Below, piece after piece: positions 9,037 to 17,821 of a stretch of DNA of 64,000 bases. The stretch spans positions 33,189 to 97,188 of the forward strand of contig NZ_FOSL01000019.1 of NCBI RefSeq assembly GCF_900114255.1, written 5' to 3'. This DNA comes from Neomesorhizobium albiziae (lineage in GTDB: Bacteria; Pseudomonadota; Alphaproteobacteria; Rhizobiales; Rhizobiaceae). The position numbers were made by a program, and so were the translations under genes. The stretch's first letter is position 1. Every line of letters begins with the position of its first letter. Below the pieces are notes generated by a model that saw only the letters and a program-made list of their open reading frames with translations, was not told the DNA's origin and did no database searches.

Positions 9037-10014
9037 ATGTCCAAAGCCATCCAGATTGCCGCCCATGGCGGTCCCGAAGCGTTGCGTTATGTCGATGTGG
9101 ATCCCGGCACGCCCGGCAAGGGTGAGGTGCTGATCCGCCATGCGGCGATCGGGTTGAACTTCATCGACGTCTACTACCGCACCGGTCTCTATGCCGCGCC
9201 GAACGGCCTGCCGCTGATCCCGGGCGGCGAAGCCGCCGGCGTCGTGCTCGAACTGGGGGAGGGCGTCTCGGACCTCAAGGTCGGCGACCGCGTCGCTTAT
9301 GCCGTGGGTCTTGGCGCCTACTGCGAGCAGCGCACCATCGCCGCCGAAAAGCTGGTGAAGGTACCCGACGGTGTTTCCGACGAGCAGGCCGCTGGCATGA
9401 TGCTAAAAGGCATGACAGCCGAATATCTCCTGCGGCGGACGTTCAAGGTGAAGCCTGGCGATACGATCCTGTTTCACGCAGCCGCCGGCGGGGTAGGGCT
9501 CATTCTCGGCCAATGGGCCAAACATCTCGGCGCCACCGTCATCGGAACCGCCAGTTCCACCGAAAAGATCGAACTCGCCAAGGTGCACGGCTTCGATCAT
9601 GTCATCAACTACCGCGACCGCGATTTCGTCGCCGATGTGAAGGAAATCACCGGCGGCAAAATGTGCGACGTCGTCTACGATTCGGTCGGCAAGGATACAT
9701 TCCCCGGCTCGCTCGATTGCCTGAAACCGTTCGGGCTTTTCGCAAGTTTCGGCCAGTCGTCGGGTCCGATCCCGCCGTTTAATCTGGCGCTGCTTGCCCA
9801 AAAAGGCTCGCTCTATGCAACGCGGCCGACCTTGTTCGTCTACAATGCCAAGCGCGAAGCTCTGGTAGCCTCGGCCGAGGCACTGTTCGACGTGGTCTCG
9901 CAAGGCATCGTCAAGATCAAGATCAATCAGCGTTTCCAGTTGAAGGATGCAGGCCAGGCGCACGCCGATCTCGAAGCGCGAAAAACCACGGGAACGACAA
10001 TTCTTCTTCCTTGA
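9037..10014 (+). CDS. Zinc-independent quinone oxidoreductase (MDR family)
   Basis: A 325-aa NADPH:quinone reductase-like protein starting 3 bases after the pcs stop. Residues ~1-125 form the GroES-like domain (IGLNFIDVYYRTGLY), and the Rossmann domain shows HAAAGGVGLILGQWAKHLGA at ~149-168. The catalytic zinc cysteines of alcohol dehydrogenases are absent, as expected for QOR. It probably reduces quinones by one electron or removes reactive enones in the cytosol. It ends 120 bases before the next operon. Confidence 0.88.
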   Translation: MSKAIQIAAHGGPEALRYVDVDPGTPGKGEVLIRHAAIGLNFIDVYYRTGLYAAPNGLPLIPGGEAAGVVLELGEGVSDLKVGDRVAYAVGLGAYCEQRTIAAEKLVKVPDGVSDEQAAGMMLKGMTAEYLLRRTFKVKPGDTILFHAAAGGVGLILGQWAKHLGATVIGTASSTEKIELAKVHGFDHVINYRDRDFVADVKEITGGKMCDVVYDSVGKDTFPGSLDCLKPFGLFASFGQSSGPIPPFNLALLAQKGSLYATRPTLFVYNAKREALVASAEALFDVVSQGIVKIKINQRFQLKDAGQAHADLEARKTTGTTILLP

Positions 10015-10134
10015 GTTTCCGCTGAAATTCTTGAAGCTCTTTCAAGATGACCCACGCTTTGCGTTGTGTGGCAAGCGCGCATACCATGTTTGCGGGAACA
10101 CAGAACAATATCTGGAAAACAGATTGGAGGCACC

Positions 10135-11706
10135 GTGCGTGCTTTAGACGGTAGCGAAACCGCGAACCTGCTTGAGGTTCGGGGGCTCACGAAGATATTC
10201 GGAACCCTGAAAGCGTGCGACGCGATCGACCTGACGATCGCCAAGGGCGAGATTCACGCGCTTCTCGGAGAAAACGGCGCCGGTAAATCCACCCTCGTCA
10301 AAATGCTGTTCGGCTCCCTTGAGCCGCACTCCGGCGAAATCTCCTGGAACGGCCAGCCCGTCCGCATCGCCAGTCCGCATGCTGCAAAAAAACTCGGCAT
10401 CGGCATGGTTTTCCAGCATTTTTCGCTGTTCGAGGCGCTGACGGCAGCCGAAAATATCGCCTTGTCGCTGAACGAGGATACACCGATCAGCACGATTGCG
10501 GCGAAGGCCAAGGCGCTATCTTACAGCTACGGCCTGCCGCTTGATCCCTATTCGCTGGTCGGTGATCTCTCCGTCGGCGAACGCCAGCGCATCGAGATCA
10601 TCCGCTGCCTGCTGCAGACGCCGGAGTTAATAATTCTGGACGAACCGACCTCGGTGCTCACCCCGCAGGAGGCCGACAAGCTGTTCGAGACGCTGGAGCG
10701 GCTGCGTTCCGAGGGCAAGTCGATCCTCTACATCTCCCACCGCCTCGAAGAGGTGAAGAGAATGTGCGACCGAGCAACCGTGCTGCGCCACGGCAAGGTT
10801 GTCGGCCACTGCGATCCCCGCAAGGAAACGGCCGCCTCGCTCGCCCGGATGATGGTCGGCAACGAGGTCAAGCCCGTGGTGCGCCCGCCTTCGGAAGGCA
10901 TAGAGAAGGCTGCTTCGCTTCTGGAAGTCCGCGGCCTCAGCCGCAAGCCGGCAACGCCGTTCTCGATCCCGCTGCGCGACATCAAGCTCGACGTCCGCGC
11001 CGGCGAGGTGATCGGCATCGCCGGTGTCGCCGGAAACGGCCAGGGCGAGTTTTTCGAGGCGGTGTCGGGTGAAGCCTTGCAGGACGATGGCGCAACGGTG
11101 CGCATCCGCGGCAAGGATGCCGGTCGTCTGTCGATCTCCGGACGGCGATTGCTCGGCGCCGCATTCGTGCCGGAGGAACGGCTTGGCCACGGCGCGGCTC
11201 CCCGCATGCGGCTTTCGGAAAATCTTCTCCTGTCGCGCCACACGACGGACCGTAAAGCATTTCTGGGTCCTGCCGGGCTGGTGCAAAGCGGTGCCGTCAA
11301 GGCGGCCTCGCAGCGCATTGTCGAGGAGATGGATGTGCGCAAGAGCGCGGTCGATCCCGAGGCGGCCGCTCTCTCGGGCGGCAATCTGCAGAAATTCATC
11401 ATCGGACGGGAACTCGACCGCCAACCGGCGGTGATGGTGGTCAACCAGCCAACCTGGGGCGTCGATGCGGGGGCGGCTGCACACATTCGCCAGGCGTTGA
11501 TCGAGCTGGCGCGCAGCGGCTCGGCCGTCCTCGTCATCAGCCAGGATCTCGACGAACTGTTCGAAATCTCCGATGCCATCGCCGTCATGCACAATGGCGA
11601 ACTGTCGAAACCGCTGCCGCGCGCCGAAGCAACCTTCGAAAAGATCGGCCTGCTGATGGGCGGCGCCGAGCCCGGCCATGTCGAACCGGCGCTGGAGGTG
11701 GCGTGA
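10135..11706 (+). CDS. BMP-type ABC importer, double ATPase subunit
   Basis: This 523-aa protein has two ABC ATPase domains in tandem, like RbsA/MglA and the YufO/NupA subunits of nucleoside importers. The first domain has Walker A GENGAGKST, signature LSVGERQRIEI and Walker B LIILDEPTS. The second has a degenerate P-loop (GVAGNGQGEF) and the signature LSGGNLQKFIIGREL, as is usual in this class. The start is the GTG at 10135, preceded by TTGGAGG; an upstream in-frame ATG at 10066 lacks such a site. It is first in a four-gene operon whose periplasmic protein is of the BMP family, so purine nucleosides or deoxyribonucleosides are the likely substrates. Confidence 0.9.
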   Translation: MRALDGSETANLLEVRGLTKIFGTLKACDAIDLTIAKGEIHALLGENGAGKSTLVKMLFGSLEPHSGEISWNGQPVRIASPHAAKKLGIGMVFQHFSLFEALTAAENIALSLNEDTPISTIAAKAKALSYSYGLPLDPYSLVGDLSVGERQRIEIIRCLLQTPELIILDEPTSVLTPQEADKLFETLERLRSEGKSILYISHRLEEVKRMCDRATVLRHGKVVGHCDPRKETAASLARMMVGNEVKPVVRPPSEGIEKAASLLEVRGLSRKPATPFSIPLRDIKLDVRAGEVIGIAGVAGNGQGEFFEAVSGEALQDDGATVRIRGKDAGRLSISGRRLLGAAFVPEERLGHGAAPRMRLSENLLLSRHTTDRKAFLGPAGLVQSGAVKAASQRIVEEMDVRKSAVDPEAAALSGGNLQKFIIGRELDRQPAVMVVNQPTWGVDAGAAAHIRQALIELARSGSAVLVISQDLDELFEISDAIAVMHNGELSKPLPRAEATFEKIGLLMGGAEPGHVEPALEVA

Positions 11707-12803
11707 TGCGCATCGAACTCGTCAAGCGCCCGGAGCAATCGAAGCTTTTCAGCGCGCTGTCGCCTTTCATTGCGCTGGGCCTGACCCTTGTCGCCGGCGC
11801 GATCATGTTCTCGCTGCTCGGCAAGAACCCGCTCGACGCGCTCTATTACTATTTCATCGATCCGCTGCGCGAGGTGTGGTCGCTGCACGAACTGGCGATC
11901 AAGGCCGCGCCGCTGATCCTCATCGCGGTCGGCCTCTCGGTCTGCTACCTCTCCAACAACTGGAACATCGGCGCCGAAGGTCAGTTCACAATCGGCGCGA
12001 TTACCGGCTCCATCCTGCCGGTGTTGTTTCCTCAGTTCCAGAACTGGACGGTTTTGCCCATGATGCTGATCATGGGCATGGCCGGCGGTGCGGCCTATGC
12101 GTCGGTGCCGGCCTTCCTCAAGGCGCGCTTCAACACCAACGAGATCTTGACCAGCCTGATGCTGGTCTATGTGGCGCAGCTGTTCCTCGACTGGCTGGTG
12201 CGCGGCCCCTGGCGCAACCCGGAGGGCCTGAACTTCCCCGAAACGCGCAATTTCCACGAATATGCGGTGCTGCCCGAGATCTGGTCGGCATCCGGCCGCG
12301 CCAATTGGGGTTTTGTCTTCGCGCTGGTTGCCGCCGTGGCGTTGTGGTTCATGCTGTCGCGCACGTTGAAGGGTTTCGAGGTCAAGGTGCTTGGCCAGAG
12401 CCCGCGCGCGGGAAAATTCGCCGGTTTCTCCTCGTCGAAAATGGTGTTCTTCGCCTTCCTGCTGTCCGGCGCATTGGCTGGCCTAGCCGGCATCTCGGAA
12501 GTCTCCGGCGCCATTGGCCAACTTAGGCCGACGATTTCGCCGGGCTACGGCTTTGCCGCGATCATCGTCGCCTTCCTCGGTCGCCTCAATCCGCTCGGCA
12601 TCATCGCGGCCGGGCTGGTTCTGGCATTGTCCTATCTCGGCGGCGAGGCAGCGCAGATCTCGATCGGCGTCTCGGACAAGGTGGTCCGTGCGTTCCAGGG
12701 CATGCTTTTGTTCTTCGTGCTCGCCTGCGACACGCTCATCCATTACCGCATCCGCTTCATCGGGATGCCGGCCAAGACCGGGGAGGCCGCTCAAAATGTT
12801 TGA
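11706..12803 (+). CDS. BMP-type ABC importer permease 1
   Basis: A 365-aa inner-membrane permease of the BPD_transp_2 (RbsC-like) family with about ten hydrophobic stretches. The ATG overlaps the stop of the ATPase gene (TGATG). NNWNIGAEGQFTIGAI and the GYGFAAIIVAFLGRLNPLGI loop are typical of YufP/NupB-type nucleoside permeases. It pairs with the second permease, whose start overlaps its end by 8 bases, to form the transmembrane channel. Confidence 0.9.
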   Translation: MRIELVKRPEQSKLFSALSPFIALGLTLVAGAIMFSLLGKNPLDALYYYFIDPLREVWSLHELAIKAAPLILIAVGLSVCYLSNNWNIGAEGQFTIGAITGSILPVLFPQFQNWTVLPMMLIMGMAGGAAYASVPAFLKARFNTNEILTSLMLVYVAQLFLDWLVRGPWRNPEGLNFPETRNFHEYAVLPEIWSASGRANWGFVFALVAAVALWFMLSRTLKGFEVKVLGQSPRAGKFAGFSSSKMVFFAFLLSGALAGLAGISEVSGAIGQLRPTISPGYGFAAIIVAFLGRLNPLGIIAAGLVLALSYLGGEAAQISIGVSDKVVRAFQGMLLFFVLACDTLIHYRIRFIGMPAKTGEAAQNV

Positions 12804-13710
12804 ATCCATCCTGATCACCATTGCCACCGCCGCGACGCCGCTGCTGATCGCCTCGATTGGCGAACTGGTGGTTGAACGCTCCGGCGTGCTCAATCTCGGC
12901 GTCGAAGGGATGATGGTGATGGGCGCCGTCACCGGCTTCGGCGTTGCGTTGGCGACCGGCTCGCCCTGGCTCGGCGTGCTTGCCGCGGTGCTTGTCGGCG
13001 CCTTGTTCTCGCTGCTTTTCGGCTTCCTGACGCTGACGCTGGTCACCAACCAGGTGGCGACCGGCCTTGCATTGACGCTGCTCGGCCTCGGCCTTTCCGG
13101 GATGATCGGCGAAAGTTTCGTCGGCTTGCCCGGCGTCAAGATGAGCTATCTCTACATTCCCTACCTCACCGACATTCCCTATGTCGGCAAACTTCTGTTC
13201 GGCCAGGACCCGCTTTTCTACGTGTCGATCCTTCTGACGGCCGGTGTCGCCTGGTTCCTGTTCCGCTCGCGCGCTGGCCTCACGCTGCGCTCGATCGGCG
13301 ACAACCACACGTCCGCCCATGCGCTCGGCATCAATGTCATCGGCATCCGTTATCTGGCCGTAATGTTCGGCGGTGCCTGCGCGGGGTTGGCCGGCGCCTA
13401 CCTGTCGCTGGTCTATACGCCGCAATGGATCGAGAACATGACCGCCGGGCGTGGCTGGATCGCGCTGGCGCTGGTCGTATTCGCCTCCTGGCGGCCGTGG
13501 CGGGTGCTTGCCGGCGCCTATCTGTTCGGCGCCGTATCGATCGGCCAGTTGCATGCACAAGCGCTGGGGATAGGCGTTCCCTCGCAGCTACTTTCTTCAC
13601 TCCCCTATCTGGCAACCATCGTCGTGCTTGTTCTAATCTCGCGCAACCGGCGACTGACAATGGTGAACACACCGGCTTCTCTGGGGCGGCCGTTTGTGCC
13701 AGATCGCTAA
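12796..13710 (+). CDS. BMP-type ABC importer permease 2
   Basis: The 304-aa second permease begins at the ATG at 12796 inside the end of permease 1; a longer in-frame opening from 12514 is only read-through of the same frame. About nine hydrophobic segments are present. SGVLNLGVEGMMVMGAVTGF and AGLAGAYLSLVYTPQWIENM match the YufQ/NupC-type family. It is followed by 53 bases and then the binding-protein gene, which may have extra internal expression signals. Confidence 0.9.
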   Translation: MFESILITIATAATPLLIASIGELVVERSGVLNLGVEGMMVMGAVTGFGVALATGSPWLGVLAAVLVGALFSLLFGFLTLTLVTNQVATGLALTLLGLGLSGMIGESFVGLPGVKMSYLYIPYLTDIPYVGKLLFGQDPLFYVSILLTAGVAWFLFRSRAGLTLRSIGDNHTSAHALGINVIGIRYLAVMFGGACAGLAGAYLSLVYTPQWIENMTAGRGWIALALVVFASWRPWRVLAGAYLFGAVSIGQLHAQALGIGVPSQLLSSLPYLATIVVLVLISRNRRLTMVNTPASLGRPFVPDR

Positions 13711-13763
13711 TCAAAAAATCGATGGGATAGTGCCCCCGGCAACACTGAAAGAGGACGAACGAA

Positions 13764-14834
13764 ATGAAAAAGACTGTTCTATCGCTTGCCGCCGCAGCCG
13801 CTGTGCTGTCGTTTGGCAGCATGTCCGCCCAGGCGGCGACAAAGGCCTGCTTCATCTATGTCGGGCCGATCGGCGATTTCGGCTGGTCCTATCAGCACCA
13901 CAAGGGCCTGGAAGAGATGAAGGCCGCGCTCGGCGATCAGGTCGAGACCGCCTATCTGGAAAGCGTGCCGGAAGGCGCGGATGCCGAGCGCGCTATCGAG
14001 CGTTTCGCCCGCTCCGGCTGCAACATCATCTTCACCACTTCCTTCGGCTACATGGATCCGACCAACAAGGTCGCGGGTAAATTCCCGGACGTGAAATTCG
14101 AGCACGCCACCGGCTACAAGCGCGAGCATCCCAATGTCGCGACCTACAATTCGAAATTCCATGAAGGCCGCTACGTGCAGGGCGTCATCGCTGCCAAGAT
14201 GTCGAAGGCGGGTGTTGCCGGTTACATCGCATCCTTCCCGATTCCGGAAGTCGTGATGGGCATCAATTCGTTCGTGCTCGGCGCGCAGTCGATCAATCCC
14301 GATTTCAAGGTCAAGGTGGTATGGGCCAACACCTGGTTCGACCCGGGCAAGGAAGCCGACGCCGCCAAGGCGCTGATCGATCAGGGCGTCGACATCATCA
14401 CCCAGCACACCGATTCCACCGCGCCGATGCAGGTTGCCACCGAACGCGGCATCAAGGCGTTCGGCCAGGCTTCCGACATGATCAAGTTCGGCCCGACCAC
14501 CCAGCTCACCTCGATCGTCGACGACTGGGGTCCGTATTACATCGAGCGCGTCAAGGCGGTGATCGACGGCACCTGGAAGCAGCAGGACGTCTGGGGTGGC
14601 ATGAAGGAAGGTCATGTCGTGATGGCGGCCTACGCCAACATGCCAGACGACGTGAAGAAACTCGCCGAAGAGACTGAAGCCAAGATCAAATCCGGCTCGT
14701 TCAACCCCTTCACCGGCCCGATCACCAAGCAGGACGGCACCGAATGGCTGAAGGCAGGCGAGGTTTCCGACGACGGCACGCTGCTCGGCATGAACTTCTA
14801 CGTCAAAGGCGTAGACGACAAGCTGCCGCAATAA
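13764..14834 (+). CDS. BMP family ABC transporter substrate-binding protein
   Basis: A 356-aa periplasmic protein of the Med/BMP (PnrA-like) family, which binds purine nucleosides in characterised members. Residues 1-25 are a Sec signal peptide (basic n-region MKKT, alanine-rich core, AQA cleavage). There is no lipobox cysteine, so the protein is soluble rather than a lipoprotein. The mature N-terminus KACFIYVGPIGDFGWSYQH is the usual first strand and loop of the ligand pocket. It has a good ribosome-binding site (AAAGAGGACG) and is the last gene before a strong terminator. Confidence 0.92.
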   Translation: MKKTVLSLAAAAAVLSFGSMSAQAATKACFIYVGPIGDFGWSYQHHKGLEEMKAALGDQVETAYLESVPEGADAERAIERFARSGCNIIFTTSFGYMDPTNKVAGKFPDVKFEHATGYKREHPNVATYNSKFHEGRYVQGVIAAKMSKAGVAGYIASFPIPEVVMGINSFVLGAQSINPDFKVKVVWANTWFDPGKEADAAKALIDQGVDIITQHTDSTAPMQVATERGIKAFGQASDMIKFGPTTQLTSIVDDWGPYYIERVKAVIDGTWKQQDVWGGMKEGHVVMAAYANMPDDVKKLAEETEAKIKSGSFNPFTGPITKQDGTEWLKAGEVSDDGTLLGMNFYVKGVDDKLPQ

Positions 14835-14851
14835 CCGGCGCGGCCGACACC

Positions 14852-14885
14852 AAAAAAGGGCGTCCGGAAGCGGGCGCCCTTTTTT
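14852..14885 (+). terminator. Rho-independent terminator of the BMP importer operon
   Basis: Eighteen bases after the binding-protein stop, an 11-bp perfect stem (AAAAAAGGGCG at 14852-14862 with CGCCCTTTTTT at 14875-14885) closes a 12-base loop and ends in six Ts. The A/T part of the stem makes it potentially active in both directions. Confidence 0.88.
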
Positions 14886-14966
14886 GCTGCCGAAATCCCG
14901 ATGCTGACATGGATTGTCAGCATGCCTCCGCTATGTCTTCCGTCGGACAAGAGGAGATTTGAGCCG

Positions 14967-15593
14967 ATGCTGAAATTCTACCACTCGCCATGGTCGCGTT
15001 CGTCGGGGGTTTTCTGGCTGCTGGAGGAACTCGGCCAGCCATACGAAATCGAGCTTGTCGACATCCGCGCGCCCGGCGGCGTGCCCGAAGCCTACCGCGC
15101 CGTGCAACCCAACAAGAAGGTACCGGCAATCGAACATGACGGTGTGGTCATCACAGAACGTGCTGCGATCTCAGTCTACCTGGCCGACCGTTTTCACGAG
15201 GCCGGGCTTGCGCCGGCGATTGGCGAAGAGGCGCGCGGTCCTTATCTCACGACGCTCGTCTATTGCGATTCCGTCTTCGATCCGGCCATCAGCGCAAAGG
15301 CACAGGGATGGACATACCAGAGCAACAACTTTTCGTTCGGCCTGTTCGACGACATGGTGAAGTATGTCGAGAAAAAGCTGACGGCGCACCCATATGCCGC
15401 CGGCGACACTTTCACCGCCGCCGACACGCAATTGGCGAGCGGCATCGGTTTCACGATGAATATCCTGAAGGTTTTGCCGGCCTTGCCGGTGTTTACCGAC
15501 TATGTCGCGCGCATAAGCGAACGCCCTGCCTATCAGAGGGCACAGGCCAGGGATGCCGAACTCATCAAGCAGGTAACCCCACCGCAGTTCTGA
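14967..15593 (+). CDS. Glutathione S-transferase family protein
   Basis: A 208-aa protein from the ATG at 14967, preceded by GAGGAG. The N-terminal thioredoxin-like domain begins LKFYHSPWSRSSGVFWLLEEL and includes the cis-proline/glutathione-binding region NKKVPAIEHDGVVITERAAI at ~45-65. The helical C-terminal domain follows (DTQLASGIGFTMNI). It probably conjugates or reduces electrophiles with glutathione in the cytosol; the exact class and substrate are not evident. It stands alone behind the terminator of the importer operon. Confidence 0.87.
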   Translation: MLKFYHSPWSRSSGVFWLLEELGQPYEIELVDIRAPGGVPEAYRAVQPNKKVPAIEHDGVVITERAAISVYLADRFHEAGLAPAIGEEARGPYLTTLVYCDSVFDPAISAKAQGWTYQSNNFSFGLFDDMVKYVEKKLTAHPYAAGDTFTAADTQLASGIGFTMNILKVLPALPVFTDYVARISERPAYQRAQARDAELIKQVTPPQF

Positions 15594-15620
15594 GGGCAAC
15601 GCACCTTGATGGATGAAATT

Positions 15621-15635
15621 CGCAGTGATACTGTG
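15621..15635. promoter_or_regulatory. Possible VapB operator over the vapB ribosome-binding site
   Basis: A short dyad, CAGT-GAT-ACTG (15623-15633), overlaps the region just ahead of vapB. The half-site recurs within the first vapB codons as CACAGTTTCAGTG. RHH antitoxins usually repress their own promoters through such dyads, so autoregulation is a reasonable inference. Confidence 0.3.
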
Positions 15636-15639
15636 AGGA

Positions 15640-15876
15640 ATGAAAAATATCACAGTTTCAGTGGATGACGACACTTATCGCCGTGCGCGCATGCAGGCTG
15701 CGGAGCGCGATACCTCCGTTTCTGCGATGGTTCGCGAATACCTGACGGAACTTGCCAACACGGAAACGGAATTTGAGAGGCTGAAAAGCAAGGAAGCGGC
15801 ATTGAGATCAGCAATCGGTGGTTTTAGTGCCGCCGACCGCCTGTCACGCGATGAAGCGCACGAGCGCAATCGCTGA
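15640..15876 (+). CDS. Ribbon-helix-helix antitoxin (VapB-like)
   Basis: A 78-aa protein with an N-terminal ribbon-helix-helix DNA-binding fold: the strand KNITVSVDD, then helices TYRRARMQAAERDTSVSAMVREYLTEL. The charged C-terminal half (from about residue 45) would wrap the toxin. It is preceded by GTGAGGA and followed by the toxin gene after 2 bases, the classical antitoxin-first order. By family knowledge the dimer neutralises VapC and represses the operon. Confidence 0.82.
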   Translation: MKNITVSVDDDTYRRARMQAAERDTSVSAMVREYLTELANTETEFERLKSKEAALRSAIGGFSAADRLSRDEAHERNR

Positions 15877-15878
15877 CC

Positions 15879-16289
15879 GTGCCGGTTTTTCTCGACACCA
15901 ACATATTGCTCTATTCCGTCAGCACAGCGCCGGAAGAATCCGCGAAGCGCGAGAAGGCGCGGTTGTTGCTCGATGGCGACGATTGTGCGTTGTCGGTCCA
16001 AGTGCTGCAGGAGTTTTACGTTCAGGCAACGCGAGGGTCGCGTCTGGGTGCCTTGTCCCACGCCTTGGCGGTGGATTTCATAAGCACCTGGATGCGCTTT
16101 TCGGTGCAGGACAACACGCTCGCACTATTCCAGGATGCGCTTCAGGTGAAGACTATTTGCGGGTTCTCGTTCTGGGATTGTTCGATCCTTGCGGCTGCGC
16201 GCGCCCAGAATTGCCGAGAACTCATGACGGAAGATCTCGCGCACGGCCGCGAAATCGCAGGTGTGCGAATCAACAACCCGTTTCTCTGA
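15879..16289 (+). CDS. PIN-domain ribonuclease toxin (VapC-like)
   Basis: A 136-aa PIN-domain protein starting at GTG. The acidic metal-binding residues are in place: Asp in VFLDTNILLY (residue 6), Glu in QVLQEFYVQ (~47), Asp in FWDCSILAAA (~100) and Asp in LMTEDL (~118). VapC toxins cleave tRNA or rRNA and arrest growth when the antitoxin is degraded; the target here is unknown. The gene ends 4 bases before the convergent rimO stop, so the two mRNAs may interfere or share no terminator. Confidence 0.85.
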   Translation: MPVFLDTNILLYSVSTAPEESAKREKARLLLDGDDCALSVQVLQEFYVQATRGSRLGALSHALAVDFISTWMRFSVQDNTLALFQDALQVKTICGFSFWDCSILAAARAQNCRELMTEDLAHGREIAGVRINNPFL

Positions 16290-16293
16290 TCGT

Positions 16294-17610
16294 TCAGACC
16301 GCCTGGCCGTAGAGGTCGTAGGCGTCTGCACGGTCGATCTTGACCGTGACGATGTCGCCGGCCCTCAACGGGCGCCGCGACTGGATGTGCACCGAACCGT
16401 CGATTTCCGGCGCGTCATATTTGGTGCGACCCTTGGCGGACGTTCCGTGCGCCTCGTCGATGATGACCGGCAGCCGCTTGCCGACCTTTTTCATCTGCTG
16501 GGCGGCCGAAACCTTCTGCTGGCGTTGCATGAAGCGGTGCCAGCGGGCTTCCTTGATTTCCTGCGGCACCTCCGGAAGGCCGAGATCGTTGGAACGGGCG
16601 CCTTTCACCGGCTCGTATTTGAAGCAGCCGGCGCGATCGATCCTGGCCTCGTCCAGCCAGTCGAGCAGCATCTCGAAATCGTCGTCGGTCTCTCCGGGGA
16701 AGCCGACGATGAAGGTCGAGCGCACCGCCAGGTCAGGGCAGATTTCGCGCCAGCCACGAATACGTTCCAGTGTCTTTTCGTTGTGTGCCGGGCGGCGCAT
16801 GTTCTTCAGCACCTGCGGGGAGGCGTGCTGGAACGGGATGTCGAGATAAGGAAGGATCTTGCCCTCGGCCATCAGCGGAATGACATCGCTGACATGCGGG
16901 TAGGGGTAGACGTAATGCATGCGCACCCACATGCCCATCTCGCCGAGCTCGCGTGACAGGTCGAGGAATTTGGCGCGCACCTCGCGATCCTTCCACACGC
17001 TCGACTGGTATTTGATGTCGATGCCGTAGGCTGACGTGTCCTGCGAGATGACAAGCAGTTCCTTTACTCCGGCGTTTGCCAGTTTTTCGGCTTCACGCAG
17101 CACGTCGGCTGCCGGGCGCGAAACCAGGTCCCCGCGCAGGTCCGGAATGATGCAGAAGGTGCAGCGGTTGTTGCAGCCTTCGGAAATCTTCAGGTAGGCA
17201 TAGTGGCGTGGCGTCAGCTTCACGCCTTGCGGCGGCAGCAGGTCGACATAGGGATCGTGCGCCGGCGGCACCGCCTCGTGAACGGCGGCCATGACGCTTT
17301 CGTAGGCCTGAGGGCCGGTGATCGCCAGCACGTTCGGGTGCTTTTCGCGGATCAGCTCCGGCGTGGCGCCCATGCAACCCGTGACGATGACCTTGCCGTT
17401 TTCCTTCATCGCGGTGCCGATGGCGCCAAGCGATTCATCGCGCGCGGAATCCAGGAACCCGCAGGTGTTGACCACGACGAGATCGGCTCCGTCGTGCTTG
17501 CGCGCGATCTCGTAACCCTCGGCCCGCAGCCTGGTGATGATGCGTTCGGAATCGACGAGCGCCTTCGGGCAACCAAGGCTGACGAAACTGACGCGGGGTG
17601 CTGCGGACAT
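16294..17610 (-). CDS. rimO: Ribosomal protein S12 methylthiotransferase RimO
   Basis: RimO adds a beta-methylthio group to Asp88 of ribosomal protein S12 using two [4Fe-4S] clusters. From the ATG at 17610 it has 438 aa. The N-terminal UPF0004 domain carries the three auxiliary-cluster cysteines ([24 protein letters not shown]). The radical-SAM motif C-x3-C-x2-C appears as GCNNRCTFC at ~150, and a TRAM domain ends the protein ([14 protein letters not shown]). [12 protein letters not shown] and SARDES distinguish it from MiaB. A TTG at 17622 would add four residues. Confidence 0.95.
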   Translation of the reverse strand: MSAAPRVSFVSLGCPKALVDSERIITRLRAEGYEIARKHDGADLVVVNTCGFLDSARDESLGAIGTAMKENGKVIVTGCMGATPELIREKHPNVLAITGPQAYESVMAAVHEAVPPAHDPYVDLLPPQGVKLTPRHYAYLKISEGCNNRCTFCIIPDLRGDLVSRPAADVLREAEKLANAGVKELLVISQDTSAYGIDIKYQSSVWKDREVRAKFLDLSRELGEMGMWVRMHYVYPYPHVSDVIPLMAEGKILPYLDIPFQHASPQVLKNMRRPAHNEKTLERIRGWREICPDLAVRSTFIVGFPGETDDDFEMLLDWLDEARIDRAGCFKYEPVKGARSNDLGLPEVPQEIKEARWHRFMQRQQKVSAAQQMKKVGKRLPVIIDEAHGTSAKGRTKYDAPEIDGSVHIQSRRPLRAGDIVTVKIDRADAYDLYGQAV

Positions 17611-17630
17611 CGTACTTCTCAAAGGCTATT

Positions 17631-17733
17631 GCATCGGCCCGAAAATCGGAGTCGATTTTCGGAAAAGCACGATGCGTGGATTCAAAGTCTTAGAACGTCC
17701 TTGGCGCGTCCTAAAGGACGCTCAGCGCTCTAA
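17631..17733. repeat. Rhizobial palindromic intergenic repeat
   Basis: Two adjacent inverted repeats fill the space upstream of rimO. The first has outer arms GCATCG (17631) and CGATGC (17670) and inner arms CCGAAAATCG and CGATTTTCGG (17639-17662). The second contains the dyad GCGTCCT-AA-AGGACGC (17706-17721) within TTAGAACG...CGCTCTAA-like ends. Sequences of this style recur between genes across rhizobial genomes; a related but different copy lies at 57104. Confidence 0.75.
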
Positions 17734-17821
17734 CGGCCGAACGCTGTGCGGTCCGGCCCTGGCAAAATCTCAGTTCGGGCGGCGCAATATCACACTTGGC
17801 GCGCCGAGAAAACCCGCCGTC

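Noticed and set aside
10029..10047. Inverted repeat TCTTGAA-(5)-TTCAAGA read as a heat-shock (CTTGAA) promoter for the BMP importer operon
   Set aside because: The matching -10 box is poor and the dyad explains the CTTGAA word; it may simply be a weak hairpin after the oxidoreductase gene.
10728..12257. Minus-strand frame of 509 codons over the ABC ATPase and permease genes
   Set aside because: Shadow of two well-supported genes; composition is Arg/Ala/Gln-rich without motifs.
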